A stretch of 64,000 nucleotides of DNA from Deinococcus peraridilitoris DSM 19664 (GCF_000317835.1 NC_019789.1:492631-556630), one strand, 5' to 3'; shown: positions 26,906 to 36,386, numbered from the stretch's first letter. A program made the numbers and translations. The notes: generated from the letters alone by a model not told the origin.

Positions 26906-27433
26906 TTACTTGCCTTTCGCGGCTTTCTTCGTCGCGTCGTACGCGTGATGCAGGAAATCCGACATGGTCACCGCCACGAAGATGCTCGCGATGAGGCGTG
27001 TTGGGCGTGGCGCGAGCACCAGACCGAAGGCCAGCGCACCCGCCACCCATGGTCCCGTGCACCACGGGCAGGTGACGAGTTGACCCATGGCTTTCTGCCA
27101 GCCTTCTCCGCGTGGTTCCTCGTTCACTTCTCCCGCACCGCCATTGCCGTCGTAGCGAGTGAACGGCGCGCGGAAGGGGCTGGTCACCCAATCCTTGGTG
27201 ATCAACCGGGTGAGCTTGTGCGTCGCGACGCCCAGCAGCAGGAGATCGCGCGTACTCACCTCGTGCGGCAGGCCACCCCGAGAGTTCAGGCTGGTGGCCA
27301 TCAGCCCCGCGAAGGCGGCGCCGTAAATACCGACCAGCCCGGCGTATGGCCCGAGCGGCTTTGATTTGTCCGGCGAGTACCCAGCAAAGACGTTCCCCTG
27401 GTTGCTTTGCGTACCTTGCTCTTGTTCCGTCAT
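26906..27433 (-). CDS. DUF1360 family membrane protein
   Basis: The 175-residue protein has the DUF1360 core: LLGVATHKLTRLITKDWVTS, RAPFTRY and CPWCTGPWVAG with the paired cysteines, plus two or three hydrophobic segments. Related proteins occur in phages and spore-formers; the function is unknown. The ATG overlaps the upstream chimeric frame by 4 nt. Confidence 0.85.
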   Translation of the reverse strand: MTEQEQGTQSNQGNVFAGYSPDKSKPLGPYAGLVGIYGAAFAGLMATSLNSRGGLPHEVSTRDLLLLGVATHKLTRLITKDWVTSPFRAPFTRYDGNGGAGEVNEEPRGEGWQKAMGQLVTCPWCTGPWVAGALAFGLVLAPRPTRLIASIFVAVTMSDFLHHAYDATKKAAKGK

Positions 27434-27717
27434 GCTTCACTTCCTTTCTTTCCGCGTCGGGCGCGTCGCAGCAGCCTGTACGGGATCCCGCACGCTGTTG
27501 AACGGGGTGCGTAGGCGAGGTCGAGGTCGAGGCTGAACGCCCAGTGCAGGTCCGAGCCATAGCGTTTGCGTTGCTCGTCGGTGAGTTCCTGGCCGGCCCG
27601 CTCCGCCGCTTTCTCCGCCGCGACCCCGTACGCCATCTTGCCGTCACGCGCTTCGTTCTCGCGCTGGCGGTCTTCCCCGCTTTCCTGCTGATACAGGAAC
27701 GTGGTGGCTTTCCCCAT
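27430..27717 (-). pseudogene. Chimeric frame: DUF1440-like fragment fused to the tail of a CoA-disulfide reductase gene
   Basis: Residues 1-62 (GKATTFLYQQESGEDRQREN ... ERAGQELTDEQRKRYGSDLH) resemble the first half of the DUF1440-like protein at 60515, including the FLYxxES and GxxLxxxxxxxxG-xxH pattern. From about 27528 the DNA switches to coding for LDLAYAP and, after a one-base slip, PFNSV-DPVQAAAT. That is the C-terminus of the flavoprotein at 17798. It is a recombination product, probably not functional. Confidence 0.75.
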
Positions 27718-27811
27718 TACCCAGGACGAGTTTCGCGCCCCGCTCGGCGAACATCAGGGCGGCTTCCCGGCCGATGCCACTTGAAGCGCCGGCAAGACGA
27801 CACCTGTTCAT
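27716..27811 (-). pseudogene. N-terminal fragment of an SDR gene
   Basis: The minus strand encodes GASSGIGREAALMFAERGAK and LVLGN, the first strand, Gly loop and helix of an SDR. It then breaks exactly where the DUF1440-like fragment begins at 27717. No remainder of the SDR follows. Confidence 0.75.
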
Positions 27812-27843
27812 TCCGTGGTCCGGGCATTGGGTCCTCCGGGTTA

Positions 27844-28329
27844 TCACTTCTTGCGTCTACCGTGCAGGGCGTGGAACACGAGGGCGGTTCCAACACCGTA
27901 GATCACGTGACCCATCAGGGGAGCGGGCCACTTGCGTGGGGGTTCGTCGGTCGTGCGTTTCATGATGCCGACGGCAGGCATCCACCCTTCGAAGCTGATC
28001 GCCCACACGATCAAGCCGAACAAAGCGCCCGCGGCTGGGACTGGCAGACTGCGATGCTCGTCGCGTACCCGCCCGTAAAATGAGCCCATGAACGCGCTGT
28101 AGCCGAGATGGACGGCCAGGGCGGCCAGCATTTCCTGCCTGTCGTTGAGGAGGTTCGGTTGTCCAACGAGGCGTTCGCCCCACTGCACCGCGAGCTTCGG
28201 GGCGAAGTGCCCGGGCTCCATGTCTTTCGGCAGCACTTTCGGCGCGACCTCCTGAATCATCAAGGTCATGAGGGCCCCTCCGGCGAATCCGCCAATCGCG
28301 CCGGGTTTGGCTGCGTCGTTCATGCTCAT
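27844..28329 (-). CDS. DUF1440-like membrane protein
   Basis: The 161-residue protein has four hydrophobic segments, beginning PGAIGGFAGGALMTLMIQEV, with MAALAVHLGYSAFMGSFYG in the centre and a final GHVIYGVGTALVF. It resembles the proteins at 59795 and 60515 in layout (GGFAGG / AGIAGS start, His in the third helix, ALYG or SFYG). ATG 28329 is preferred because AAAGGA lies 9 nt upstream. Function unknown. Confidence 0.72.
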   Translation of the reverse strand: MSMNDAAKPGAIGGFAGGALMTLMIQEVAPKVLPKDMEPGHFAPKLAVQWGERLVGQPNLLNDRQEMLAALAVHLGYSAFMGSFYGRVRDEHRSLPVPAAGALFGLIVWAISFEGWMPAVGIMKRTTDEPPRKWPAPLMGHVIYGVGTALVFHALHGRRKK

Positions 28330-29250
28330 TGGCGCCGTCCTTTCTGTCTCGTGTCTTGTCGTGATTTCCCGGTGTTTGCCAGGGCTGGCCAAGCCGAGCT
28401 TAGAAGTGTTCAGGGTGAGCCTTGTGTCATCGAGGTGACGTAAGTAAAGGTGGGTCAAATGCTTTAAGCCTCAATGAAAAACCAACAACGAGAAGGAAGA
28501 GCAACAGGAACCCGGAATGCTCACAAAGGCGACGGAGAGATCACTCGCCGGTGAGAGGAACTTGAGGTACGCCATGACAGATGAAGAGGTGCCGCTCAAC
28601 GGCAACGGAGGGCCGAGGCGGGCCGTAAAACGCACAGGGCTTGTTGACGCGGAGGTGCGCGAGTTCCGGCTCGACCCGCACGCTCAGAATGCACGAGAAC
28701 AGCGATGATCTCCGTTTCGGCCGCGACGAGAAGCTCTACAGACACTGCGACGGTTCACGTAGAGCGCGAGGGGCGCGTGAACCCCCGGGGATCCCGTGAA
28801 CCAGACCGCAAGCCTGCCCGTTGGGGGATTGACGCACAATAGTGTAGACGCGAGAACACGGATGCCGAGAAAAGCCACCCGCCACCAGATGAACTCCAGC
28901 ACGAGTCACCCGCTGCGTGCGGCATGTGGTTCGTGCTGGAGTCACGCATCCCACCTCGGTGCTTGGCGAGAACCCGGTGCTCGATCACCAGCAGGGCAAT
29001 CGCTGGTCCCGGAGCGGTATTCTGACATGCGGACAAAATTCATGGAGAGCGGAAAAGGACGAGTGCAACGACGTATAGCCCCAATAGCGCCAACGGGTTC
29101 TACCCTGACGACTGAATAGCGACAGCGACACGGAATCGGAAGAAGTCTTCGTCGTAACGGAGCTGTTGCTCCGAACCGCACATCGGGCGTGAGGGGCAAC
29201 CATCCCGGTTCAGTGAAGGTCGCAGAAAGGCGTGCCGTCTACTGTGAGGC
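28330..29250. other. 921-nt gene-poor region
   Basis: No frame here has both a plausible start and protein-like composition. A 63-codon plus-strand frame at 28517-28708 is possible but unsupported. A TACTGT box lies 5 nt before the ATG at 29251 and may be a promoter for that gene. No tRNA-like or long repeat structure was found. Confidence 0.4.
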
Positions 29251-29709
29251 ATGGAGCGGCGACATCGCGAACCCAACTGGCAACTGGTCCTCGCCGTATT
29301 TGTCCTTGCCCCAATCGTTCTCTCCTCCTTGGCCCGCTTGCTGGGTGGAACACAGGGCTGGCTTCAGCGGCACGGTCAGTGGCGGGAAGAGGACTTCTTT
29401 TTCGTCTTCGCTGCAATGGTCGTCATCGGAGGTGGGGTGGTGGCTGCCATCTGGTGGAAACGCAGTCCAACTCCACTTCATTTTCCGCGAGATGAATCAT
29501 TGCAGGAGCGAGCAAAGGAGATTTTCTTTGGGTTGCTGAACCTGTACGGAGGGGCCGCGGTGTTGCTTGCAGGAGGCATTCTCTACAGGAACTGGTATGA
29601 AGGCTGGTTGGATGACGCCCGTGACTTGACGGACCTCCTCGTTGGGGTGCTCTGTTTCGGAGTCGCTCTGCTCGCTGCTGTCCTCGTATTGAAGCGTCTT
29701 CACCGCTGA
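29251..29709 (+). CDS. Hypothetical four-helix membrane protein
   Basis: The 152-residue protein has hydrophobic segments at about residues 13-32, 50-67, 92-112 and 127-146 and a Lys/Arg-rich start (MERRHREPNW). No family is recognised. There is no clear binding site; the TANNNT-like TACTGT 5 nt before ATG suggests a leaderless transcript. Confidence 0.65.
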   Translation: MERRHREPNWQLVLAVFVLAPIVLSSLARLLGGTQGWLQRHGQWREEDFFFVFAAMVVIGGGVVAAIWWKRSPTPLHFPRDESLQERAKEIFFGLLNLYGGAAVLLAGGILYRNWYEGWLDDARDLTDLLVGVLCFGVALLAAVLVLKRLHR

Positions 29710-29813
29710 GGACAGCAGCGTTTTTCCTTGCCAGGCAATGGATCTGCTTCGTGTTGGCCTCATCCTGCCTGGTTTGCAGGCGCTGCGAGGAACGAGCAAG
29801 AGTAACCTGAGGA

Positions 29814-30278
29814 ATGCGAATGGTCATCGTCGCCGGTCTTGCCCCACTGGCCCTCTCTGCTTGTGGTGGCGTACTCTGTCCTGCCTCTGTCCCCCCATAT
29901 CCCGGGCAGCTCATGAACATTCAAAGTGCTGTTGACGCGACCAGCGGCACGGCCATTCGAGAAGTGCTGATCACCAACCTCACCATCAATGGCGAGCAAG
30001 GCAACTTGAGTGACACCTCCGGCTTGTTCACGGGACGCGCCCAAAACGCCGCCAGGAACGTGATGCTGGACGGCGAGACGCTCAAGTGCACCGTCGCGTG
30101 CGCGTTCGGGTGGCCGGAAGGGACCTACCGCTTCACCATCTCCGCCCCCGGTTACCAACCTCAAGATGTCGAAGCGACCACAAGCTACCAGTCCTACCCT
30201 CAAACACAGTGGCGTTGCTCTTCCCTCAAAGCGCAACCCGCGGTGTTGAACTTCAAGTTAACCCCCTCCCGACAGTGA
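29814..30278 (+). CDS. Putative lipoprotein with carboxypeptidase-regulatory-like beta domain
   Basis: The 154-residue product has a short signal sequence ending in the lipobox LALSAC. After lipid attachment at the Cys, the mature protein reads SGTAIREVLITNLTINGEQG and PEGTYRFTISAPGYQPQDV, the pattern of PEGA or carboxypeptidase-regulatory-like Ig folds. A TGAGGA site favours the second ATG (29820). Unknown role at the cell surface. Confidence 0.75.
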   Translation: MRMVIVAGLAPLALSACGGVLCPASVPPYPGQLMNIQSAVDATSGTAIREVLITNLTINGEQGNLSDTSGLFTGRAQNAARNVMLDGETLKCTVACAFGWPEGTYRFTISAPGYQPQDVEATTSYQSYPQTQWRCSSLKAQPAVLNFKLTPSRQ

Positions 30279-30453
30279 CCCGAGCGTCATCACCGGGCCT
30301 GCTGATTGCGCCCAGATCACCATCTTCGTGATTACGGAGCGTTGGAGTTCTGCTGGACGCCGCCAACTGAGCCGAACAACTTGGCGGTGAGAGCAACCAA
30401 CTCCCGGCTCCTGCCGACAGCAGTGAATGCGCTGTACACACTCAGGTAAACGC

Positions 30454-31075
30454 TCAGCCGCTCCAAGCCCAAGGCCGTCGCCCGCTTCCCTGGCGGTTCC
30501 TTCCCACGTCGCCACCCAACTCCGCCAGCAACAACACCTCCTGCTGGTCCATTTCTCCGCTCAACTCGAACACAAACGCCGCAGCGATCCAGCTGAACGC
30601 CACGACCACCCGCAACGCCTGATCATCCAGCACGCGCACACTCTCCCAGTCCAAAGCCCCTTTGGTCCAGGCGAAGACATCCTCAATCGAAAACCGCTGC
30701 CGGTACACCAGCACCATCCTGCGGGTCAGTTCCATCCGGTCCTTCCAGGCCGTGTCAGGAAAGCGCAGGTTGCTGAACAGCACTCAGCCTTCCACTTTCG
30801 TGCCCGCATCGACGCGCACCGCCGTCAAGGGAAGCCGTGGTGGCATCGGGCAAGAAGACCTGCCGGCCAAACACCTGTACCTGCACGTCCAGGCGCCGTT
30901 TGGCTTTCTCGTCGAACAGCAGCCGGCTCACCTGCATGGTCGCCAACAGAGGAGCGTCCTTCAGGACTTCCAGTACCGGTCGGGCTGGCTGCTTGAAGTC
31001 TGACTTCACTCGACGGTCCAGGTGGGCTGCGCGCACCACGAACTTCTGCCCTTGCTGTTCGAGGTACTGAGGCTC
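30454..31075 (-). mobile_element. IS4-like transposase relic
   Basis: Two minus-strand frames together rebuild a DDE transposase C-terminal half. The first reads VVRAAHLDRRVKSDFKQPAR and RLDVQVQVFGRQVFLPDA. The second reads MVLVYRQRFSIEDVFAWTKG and ALDWESVRVLDDQALRVVVA, the IS4 Y-x2-R-x3-E-x6-K signature. A frameshift and an in-frame stop lie near 30790-30830, and the N-terminal half is absent. It abuts the end of the osmoprotectant permease gene. I did not find terminal inverted repeats. Confidence 0.82.
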
Positions 31076-31086
31076 ACCGCTCGGTG

Positions 31087-31863
31087 CTATCGGGCGTGTC
31101 TTTCCGTGAACGCGACCAGCACGCCCAGCAGCGCGTCAAGTGACAAAGCCAGGAGGGCCGCGACTGATGCCCCCAGGAAGACCAGCGCCGTGTCCTGTTG
31201 TGACAACCCGAGAATGATCGGCAGTCCCAGGCCGCCTGCGCCGAGTGCAGCACCGACCGTTGCGACGGCCACGTTGAAAACCATGGAGGTCCGGACACCG
31301 GCCAACCAGACCGGCAGGGCCAGCGGCAGTTCGACGCGCCAGAACCGCTGCCCTTTGGTCATGCCCATCCCGGTCGCAGCGTCCAGCACCGCGAGATTCA
31401 CGCCGATCAGGCCCACGATACCGTTGGACACCACCGGTACCAAGCCGTACAGCACCAGGCCGAGCAGGGTTGGCGCCATACCGAAGCCGAGTATGGGAAC
31501 GGCCAGTGCGAGAATTGCCAGGGTAGGTACCGTCTGCCCAAGTCCGACCAGTGTTTCTGCCAGGCTGAGAAACGCCCGGTTACCCGAGCGCGTCACGAAC
31601 ACCACCAGCGGAACACCCAGCGTGATCACCATAAATTCCGCAAGAATGACCAGCTGAAGGTGCTCCACCGTGAGTCGCCACAACGGCCGGTCGGTGAGGG
31701 GCAACTGCCCGGCGTTGAGGGGCGCCAGCAGGGCGGGCAGTACCCCGGGGATGAGCGCGACCAGCAATAATGCCGGCCAGACCAGCACGCTGACGGGCAC
31801 GCGCCCGACTCGTCTCGGTCGTAAATTGGCGCGATGTCCGCGCCGAGCGGTACGCTGCTTCAC
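31087..31863 (-). CDS. Glycine betaine/osmoprotectant-type ABC permease (OpuCB/YehW-like)
   Basis: The 258-residue membrane protein has six helices and the OpuC coupling pattern GIVGLIGVNLAVLDAATGMG followed by MTKGQRFWRVELPLALPVWL. It overlaps the ATPase stop by 4 nt. In the group YehZYXW, two different permeases pair around one ATPase, as seen here. The IS4 relic starts about 12 nt after its stop, so DNA downstream was probably lost. Confidence 0.9.
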   Translation of the reverse strand: MKQRTARRGHRANLRPRRVGRVPVSVLVWPALLLVALIPGVLPALLAPLNAGQLPLTDRPLWRLTVEHLQLVILAEFMVITLGVPLVVFVTRSGNRAFLSLAETLVGLGQTVPTLAILALAVPILGFGMAPTLLGLVLYGLVPVVSNGIVGLIGVNLAVLDAATGMGMTKGQRFWRVELPLALPVWLAGVRTSMVFNVAVATVGAALGAGGLGLPIILGLSQQDTALVFLGASVAALLALSLDALLGVLVAFTERHAR

Positions 31864-32789
31864 GCCCCTCCCAGGTCACGCAGGGTCAAGCGACCCACGG
31901 TGCGCTCGCCTTCCATCACGCGCAGTTCCGCGACGCCCTCGCGGAGCATCCAGGCCAGGGCGGTGCGAGCGTTGGTGTTCACGTCGATCCCCGGACCAGC
32001 AGTGCTGGCGCGTTCGTGGCTCATCAAGTCCCGCACCGTCTTGCGCGCCAAGCGCCGGATGTGCGCGTCGTCTCCCAGGAAGCGTTCCACGAAGGGACTG
32101 CCAGGCGTGAGGACCAGTTCGTCGGGCGTGCCGAACTGCGCGAGTTGACCGGCGTGCATCAGGGCGATGTAGTCCCCGAGGCGTAAGGCTTCATCGAGAT
32201 CGTGGGTGACCAGCACAACCGTCTTGTGCAGTTGCCGTTGAATGGCAAGGAACTCGTCCTGAACCCGCTCGCGGGCGATGGGATCGAGCGCCCCGAACGG
32301 CTCGTCCATCAGCAGGACCGGCGGGTCGGCGGCCAGGGCGCGCGCCACCCCGACGCGTTGGGCCTGCCCGCCAGACAGTTGAGCGGGTCGTTTCAAGCGG
32401 AATTCGTCAGGGGGCAGGCCGACCAGGTCGAGGAGTTCATCCACGCGCCGGGTGATTCGCGCACGGTCCCAGCCGAGCAGTTGCGGGACGGTCGCGATGT
32501 TCTGCGCGACGGAGTAATGCGGAAACAGGCCTACCTGCTGGATGACGTACCCCATGTTGCGGCGCAGTTCCTCACCCTTGAGTTCGCGCGTGTCGCGTCC
32601 GCCGAGCAGCACCCGCCCACCCGTGGGTTCCACCAAGCGGTTGATCATGCGCAGCGTGGTGGTTTTCCCGCACCCCGAGGGGCCCAGCAGCGCCGTGATG
32701 CGTCCCTCCGGGAAGTGCAGGGTCAGGTCGCGAACCGCGTATACGCTTCCGTACTGTTTGTCCAGTTGGTGCAGCTCGATTGACGTCAT
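31860..32789 (-). CDS. Glycine betaine/osmoprotectant-type ABC ATPase (OpuCA/YehX-like)
   Basis: The 309-residue ATPase has Walker A GPSGCGKTT, Q-loop YVIQQVGLFPH, signature LSGGQAQR, Walker B LLMDEPFGALDP and an H-loop VTHDLDEA. The HYSVAQNIATVPQLL and IQQVGLFPH segments are typical of quaternary-amine importers. The C-terminal 60 residues resemble a single degenerate CBS-like regulatory region (VAELRVMEGERTVGRLTLRD). Confidence 0.92.
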   Translation of the reverse strand: MTSIELHQLDKQYGSVYAVRDLTLHFPEGRITALLGPSGCGKTTTLRMINRLVEPTGGRVLLGGRDTRELKGEELRRNMGYVIQQVGLFPHYSVAQNIATVPQLLGWDRARITRRVDELLDLVGLPPDEFRLKRPAQLSGGQAQRVGVARALAADPPVLLMDEPFGALDPIARERVQDEFLAIQRQLHKTVVLVTHDLDEALRLGDYIALMHAGQLAQFGTPDELVLTPGSPFVERFLGDDAHIRRLARKTVRDLMSHERASTAGPGIDVNTNARTALAWMLREGVAELRVMEGERTVGRLTLRDLGGA

Positions 32790-32820
32790 GCCAGTTCCTT
32801 CCCGCCTCCCTTGATCCCGT

Positions 32821-33981
32821 TCATGGCTGTCGTGCGGGCCGGACCAGCAGCCACTCCAGCAGGCGCCACGCCGCGTCGGCGAGGAACGCCAGCATGGTCG
32901 CGGGAATCGCGCCGAGCAGAATCAAATCCGGGGCGGCGCTGTTCAGACCACGAAAGATGTATACGCCCAGCCCACCCGCACCGATCAGGGCGGCGACGGC
33001 GGTGACGCCGATCAGCAACACTGTCGCCTGGCGCGCACCTGAAAGCCAGACCGGGAGGGCGAGTGGGAGTTGCACGCGCCAGAAGCGCTGCGCGTCACTC
33101 ATGCCCATCCCGCGCGCCGAATCGAGCACCGCGGGATCAACGCCGCGCAAGGCGGTCACGCCGTTGCGCAGCAGGGGCAGCAGGGCGTACAGCGTCAATG
33201 CGACCAGTGCGGGCGCCACGCCGATTCCCGCCACACCCAGCTCGCGCAGCGCGGGAAAGGCATTGGCGAGCGCGGCGAGTGGCGCGATCAGCAAACCCAG
33301 CAACGCCAGGCTGGGCAACGCCTGAACGGCACCCGCGAACGACAGCACTGCCCCGGCCACTTGGGCGTTGCGCGATGCCCACACTGCGAGGGGTCCCGCG
33401 ATGACCAGCGCCAAGCTGAGCGCCGTGACGACCAGGCGGACGTGCTGCGCCGCTTCCTGCGTCAACCGTGCGGCCTCGACGCGTCCCTCCTGCCACACGG
33501 ACCAGCCGCTCAACCCGCCCAGCAGCACGAACGTGGCCACCACCGGCAGCCACAACCAGGGCAGCCAGCGATATGGCGCCCCACGTGCGCGCTGCTCGAA
33601 CGCGCCACCCCACAGCGTCACCGCCGCACCCAAACCGAACAGCCACACCCCGGAACTCGCGGATGCCCGCGCGATGGGTCCTTGCTCTGCGAGGATTCGT
33701 TCGGCGGTGTGTCCGAACAGCACGAAGGTGCTGATCAGTGCGGCACTGGCGAGCACAACCACGCAGAGCGACCGCCGTGCCGTGGCGGCGATGACCAGCG
33801 CGGCGAGCGCCAGCAGCCACGCGGGACTGCCCAGGTGGACGGCTTCACCGGCGGCGAGGCGGTTGGGCCGCAGCATCACCCAGGGCAGGAGGACCCCGAT
33901 CAGCATGAACGCCACGCCCAGCAGGATCAGGCGAACTGTTCCATGGCCGGACGTGGCGTGGCGAGTGACGTTAAGCTTCAA
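32821..33981 (-). CDS. Osmoprotectant-type ABC permease with extra N-terminal membrane region (YehY-like)
   Basis: The 386-residue protein carries four or five N-terminal helices (about 1-160) before the standard permease core. The core shows GVTALRGVDPAVLDSARGMG and MSDAQRFWRVQLPLALPVWL. The long form matches YehY of the OsmF/YehZYXW importer rather than compact OpuCB. It lies 31 nt before the ATPase gene in the same operon. Confidence 0.88.
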   Translation of the reverse strand: MKLNVTRHATSGHGTVRLILLGVAFMLIGVLLPWVMLRPNRLAAGEAVHLGSPAWLLALAALVIAATARRSLCVVVLASAALISTFVLFGHTAERILAEQGPIARASASSGVWLFGLGAAVTLWGGAFEQRARGAPYRWLPWLWLPVVATFVLLGGLSGWSVWQEGRVEAARLTQEAAQHVRLVVTALSLALVIAGPLAVWASRNAQVAGAVLSFAGAVQALPSLALLGLLIAPLAALANAFPALRELGVAGIGVAPALVALTLYALLPLLRNGVTALRGVDPAVLDSARGMGMSDAQRFWRVQLPLALPVWLSGARQATVLLIGVTAVAALIGAGGLGVYIFRGLNSAAPDLILLGAIPATMLAFLADAAWRLLEWLLVRPARQP

Positions 33982-34007
33982 GGGTTACCGGTGAACGGGC
34001 AGGGCGG

Positions 34008-34919
34008 TTACTTGATGAGGTTGTTGCTCTTGAGGTACGTCTGAGCGACATCACGCGCGTTCTTGCCTTCCACGGCGATCTGGCCGTTCAAGTCCTGCAG
34101 GGTCTTGAGGTCAAGCTTGGTGAAGATCTTGTCCAGGCGTGCGCGTATTTCCGGGTGGGCTTTGAGCACTTCGGCGCGCACGGTGGGGGCAGGCTGGTAC
34201 ACCGGCTGCGCGCCCTTCGGGTCGCTGAGCACCACCAGCTTCAGGGCCGCGAGGCTCCCGTCGGTGCCGTACGCCATCGCGACGTTCACACCGTTCGTGC
34301 CGTTCGCCGCCGCTGACTGCGTTTGCGGGGTGGTGGCGCCGGCCAGGATGAGTTTCTGGTCGGGTTTCAGCTGGAAGCCGTAGGCATTCTCGAAGGCGGG
34401 GAAGCTGTCCGGACGGTTGAAGAACTCCGGGCTACCGGCCACCTTGACGTTCCCGCCGCCGTTGACGTACTTCGCGAAGTCGGCCAGGGTGGCGATCTTG
34501 TGCTCACTGGCGAATTTCTGGGGGAGCGCGACGGCCCAGGTGTTGTTGGCGGGGGCGGGAGCGAGCCACACGATACCGTTCTTCGCGTCGAGTTCCTTGA
34601 CCGTCTGGTAGGACTTCCTCGCGTTCTTTGCGAGGGACGGGTCGAACTTCTGATCCTTGAAGAACACATTCAGCGCGGTGCCGGTGTACTCCGGGTAGAT
34701 GTCGACTTCGCCGGACGTGAGGGCGCGGCGTGATGTACCCGTGTCACCCAGGGCGGTTTTATCGACGGTTTTGAGGCCCATGTCCTCCAGGGTGAGGATG
34801 ATCATCTGACCGAGCAGCTGACCCTCGGTTGCACTTTTGCTGGCGACAGTGATCGGGTCGGCCGCGAGGGCAGTCCCGGCGCTGAGCGCGGTCAGTACGA
34901 GTAAATGTTTCAGCTTCAT
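34008..34919 (-). CDS. Osmoprotectant ABC substrate-binding protein (OsmF/YehZ-like)
   Basis: The 303-residue protein has a signal peptide (MKLKHLLVLTALSAGTALA) and the quaternary-ammonium binding fold: TEGQLLGQMIILTLEDMG, ALGDTGTSRRALTSGEVDIY and PEYTGTAL. The C-terminal PAPTVRAEVLKAHPEIRARL is family-typical. ATG 34919 follows GGAGGT by 4 nt. First gene of the four-gene importer operon; the ligand is a betaine-like osmolyte or another quaternary amine. Confidence 0.92.
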   Translation of the reverse strand: MKLKHLLVLTALSAGTALAADPITVASKSATEGQLLGQMIILTLEDMGLKTVDKTALGDTGTSRRALTSGEVDIYPEYTGTALNVFFKDQKFDPSLAKNARKSYQTVKELDAKNGIVWLAPAPANNTWAVALPQKFASEHKIATLADFAKYVNGGGNVKVAGSPEFFNRPDSFPAFENAYGFQLKPDQKLILAGATTPQTQSAAANGTNGVNVAMAYGTDGSLAALKLVVLSDPKGAQPVYQPAPTVRAEVLKAHPEIRARLDKIFTKLDLKTLQDLNGQIAVEGKNARDVAQTYLKSNNLIK

Positions 34920-35033
34920 CAGAACCTCCAATGATTCGATGTTGAACTGTATCGCCTGCCCGGCGCTTCTAGTGTTCTCCAGACGACATAAGATGAAAAC
35001 GGCTTCTCCACGCTCTCTTCAGGAATCAACTCT

Positions 35034-35684
35034 TCAGGAATCTACAGGGGAGGCCCGCTCACCAGCGCAAACTTCAACGCTCAACACGTTCCCTGGCGGG
35101 GCAAGCGGGCAGCTCCACGCGTCGTTGTAGAAGCACGAAGGGTGGTAAGCGAAATTGAAGTCGAGGATGAGCTCCCCGCCCGCCGTCGAACCCAGGTCAG
35201 CGCTCTTGGCGGTGTCCAGCAGGTACCGCCCACCTCCGTAAGTGACACGACCGCTCGTCGCGTCGCGAAACGGAATGAACACCCCCCCGCCGTACACGTC
35301 GATCCAGAACACCTCCAGCCTGCCGATGGGTAACGTCACCTGCCCGAAACGCACGAGGGGCATCGGCGCCCCGGTGGAGGTGAGGACCTCAAGGCGCTGC
35401 TCCTCCACGGGCTGAATGACGGCAGTGAAGGCGAAAGCGGGATCGTACCGCCAGACGTGCAGGCCCTGGAAGCCAAGCCGCGCTTGCCGGGCAAGCGGGC
35501 TTTGTGGGTGCTGCGCGAATAATTCGTCACGGCCCGCACGCCACAGCGCGTGGGCTGCGACGGGGTCAGTGGGCAGCAACGAATGCACTCGCGCGTAGAG
35601 GTGATTCACCCTCCTGCGCCAGTCCAGCAGCGTCTCAAAGGCGACCTCGGAGCCTGGGTCTTCAGTTGTCGGGTTCCACATCAT
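35034..35684 (-). CDS. DUF1684 family protein
   Basis: The 216-residue protein shows the DUF1684 blocks IPFRDATSGRVTYGGGRYLL, GGELILDFNFAYHPSCFYND and WSCPLAPPGN. The family is widespread in Deinococcus and actinobacteria and has no known function; the CFYN-WSCPLAPP cysteines are invariant. No signal peptide is visible. Confidence 0.9.
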   Translation of the reverse strand: MMWNPTTEDPGSEVAFETLLDWRRRVNHLYARVHSLLPTDPVAAHALWRAGRDELFAQHPQSPLARQARLGFQGLHVWRYDPAFAFTAVIQPVEEQRLEVLTSTGAPMPLVRFGQVTLPIGRLEVFWIDVYGGGVFIPFRDATSGRVTYGGGRYLLDTAKSADLGSTAGGELILDFNFAYHPSCFYNDAWSCPLAPPGNVLSVEVCAGERASPVDS

Positions 35685-35943
35685 TCCACCCTACCCGCTG
35701 GATACTCAGCTTTGGCACGGGAGAGCATCGATGTCGCCTTGCGTTGGGCGCTGTGCGCGAATGAGGTTACGACTGCCGGCTCGCAGGAGCCCGGCAAAGT
35801 GATTGTCGCTATCGACGATCACCGGGTGGGATGTGAACCAGGATTCATGAGTCACGTCGGGCTTGAGCCACGGAAATATCCGGCGTCCTTCAAATGTGGT
35901 TGACGATGTCCTCTGGAGCGTGAGAGCGTTCGGCGGTGAGTAG

Positions 35944-36302
35944 CAGCTCATTTTCCCAGTCTTCGGGGGCATCTCCGCCACCTGCTTTCCGGTGGAGTCG
36001 ACGCCAGCGTCGTTCACGAGAATGAAGGGCGTGCCGAGTTCCTGCCGGGTGCGCTGGAAAAGCTGCGCGACCTGCTGTTCGTCACGCTGGTCGATCTGTA
36101 CCACGATGGCCCGTCGTCCCTGCGCTTCGACTTCCTGGCGGGTTTTGTCCGCGCCTTGCTGGTCGTGCAGGTACGTCACGGCGACGTCCGCGCCTTCGCG
36201 GGCGAACTCGACGGCCATGGCCTGGCCCATCCCGGAGTCGCTGCCGGTGATCACCGCGACTTTCCCTTCAAGGCGCCCTGTTTTCAGGTTGTCCTGGCTC
36301 AT
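35944..36302 (-). pseudogene. Truncated SDR gene (copy of 24096-24929)
   Basis: The first 120 codons (MSQDNLKTGRLEGKVAVITG onward) are almost identical to the SDR at 24096, but a 12-residue stretch near the N-terminus is absent. One G is missing from the poly-G tract near 35965, so the frame shifts at MPPK. Similarity ends near 35944, and the following codons to 35706 are unrelated. The catalytic YxxxK is lost. Confidence 0.9.
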
Positions 36303-36337
36303 GCGTCTCTTTCTTCGCCTGTTGCTCCTGACAGCGC

Positions 36338-36364
36338 ACGGGCAGGGAGCGGCTCCCTGCCCGT
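36338..36364 (-). terminator. 12-bp perfect hairpin after the sorbosone-dehydrogenase-like gene
   Basis: ACGGGCAGGGAG and its exact complement flank a 3-nt loop between the dehydrogenase stop (36387) and the SDR pseudogene start. A decayed version (GGGCGGGAAA...CCCTGCCCG) exists at the matching place in copy A. There is no clear T-run, so it may attenuate or protect rather than terminate. Confidence 0.5.
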
Positions 36365-36386
36365 CAGTCAGCAGTTCATTGCAGCG

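Noticed and set aside
28330..29250. Several short open frames on both strands
   Set aside because: None combines a ribosome site, protein-like composition and a recognisable motif.
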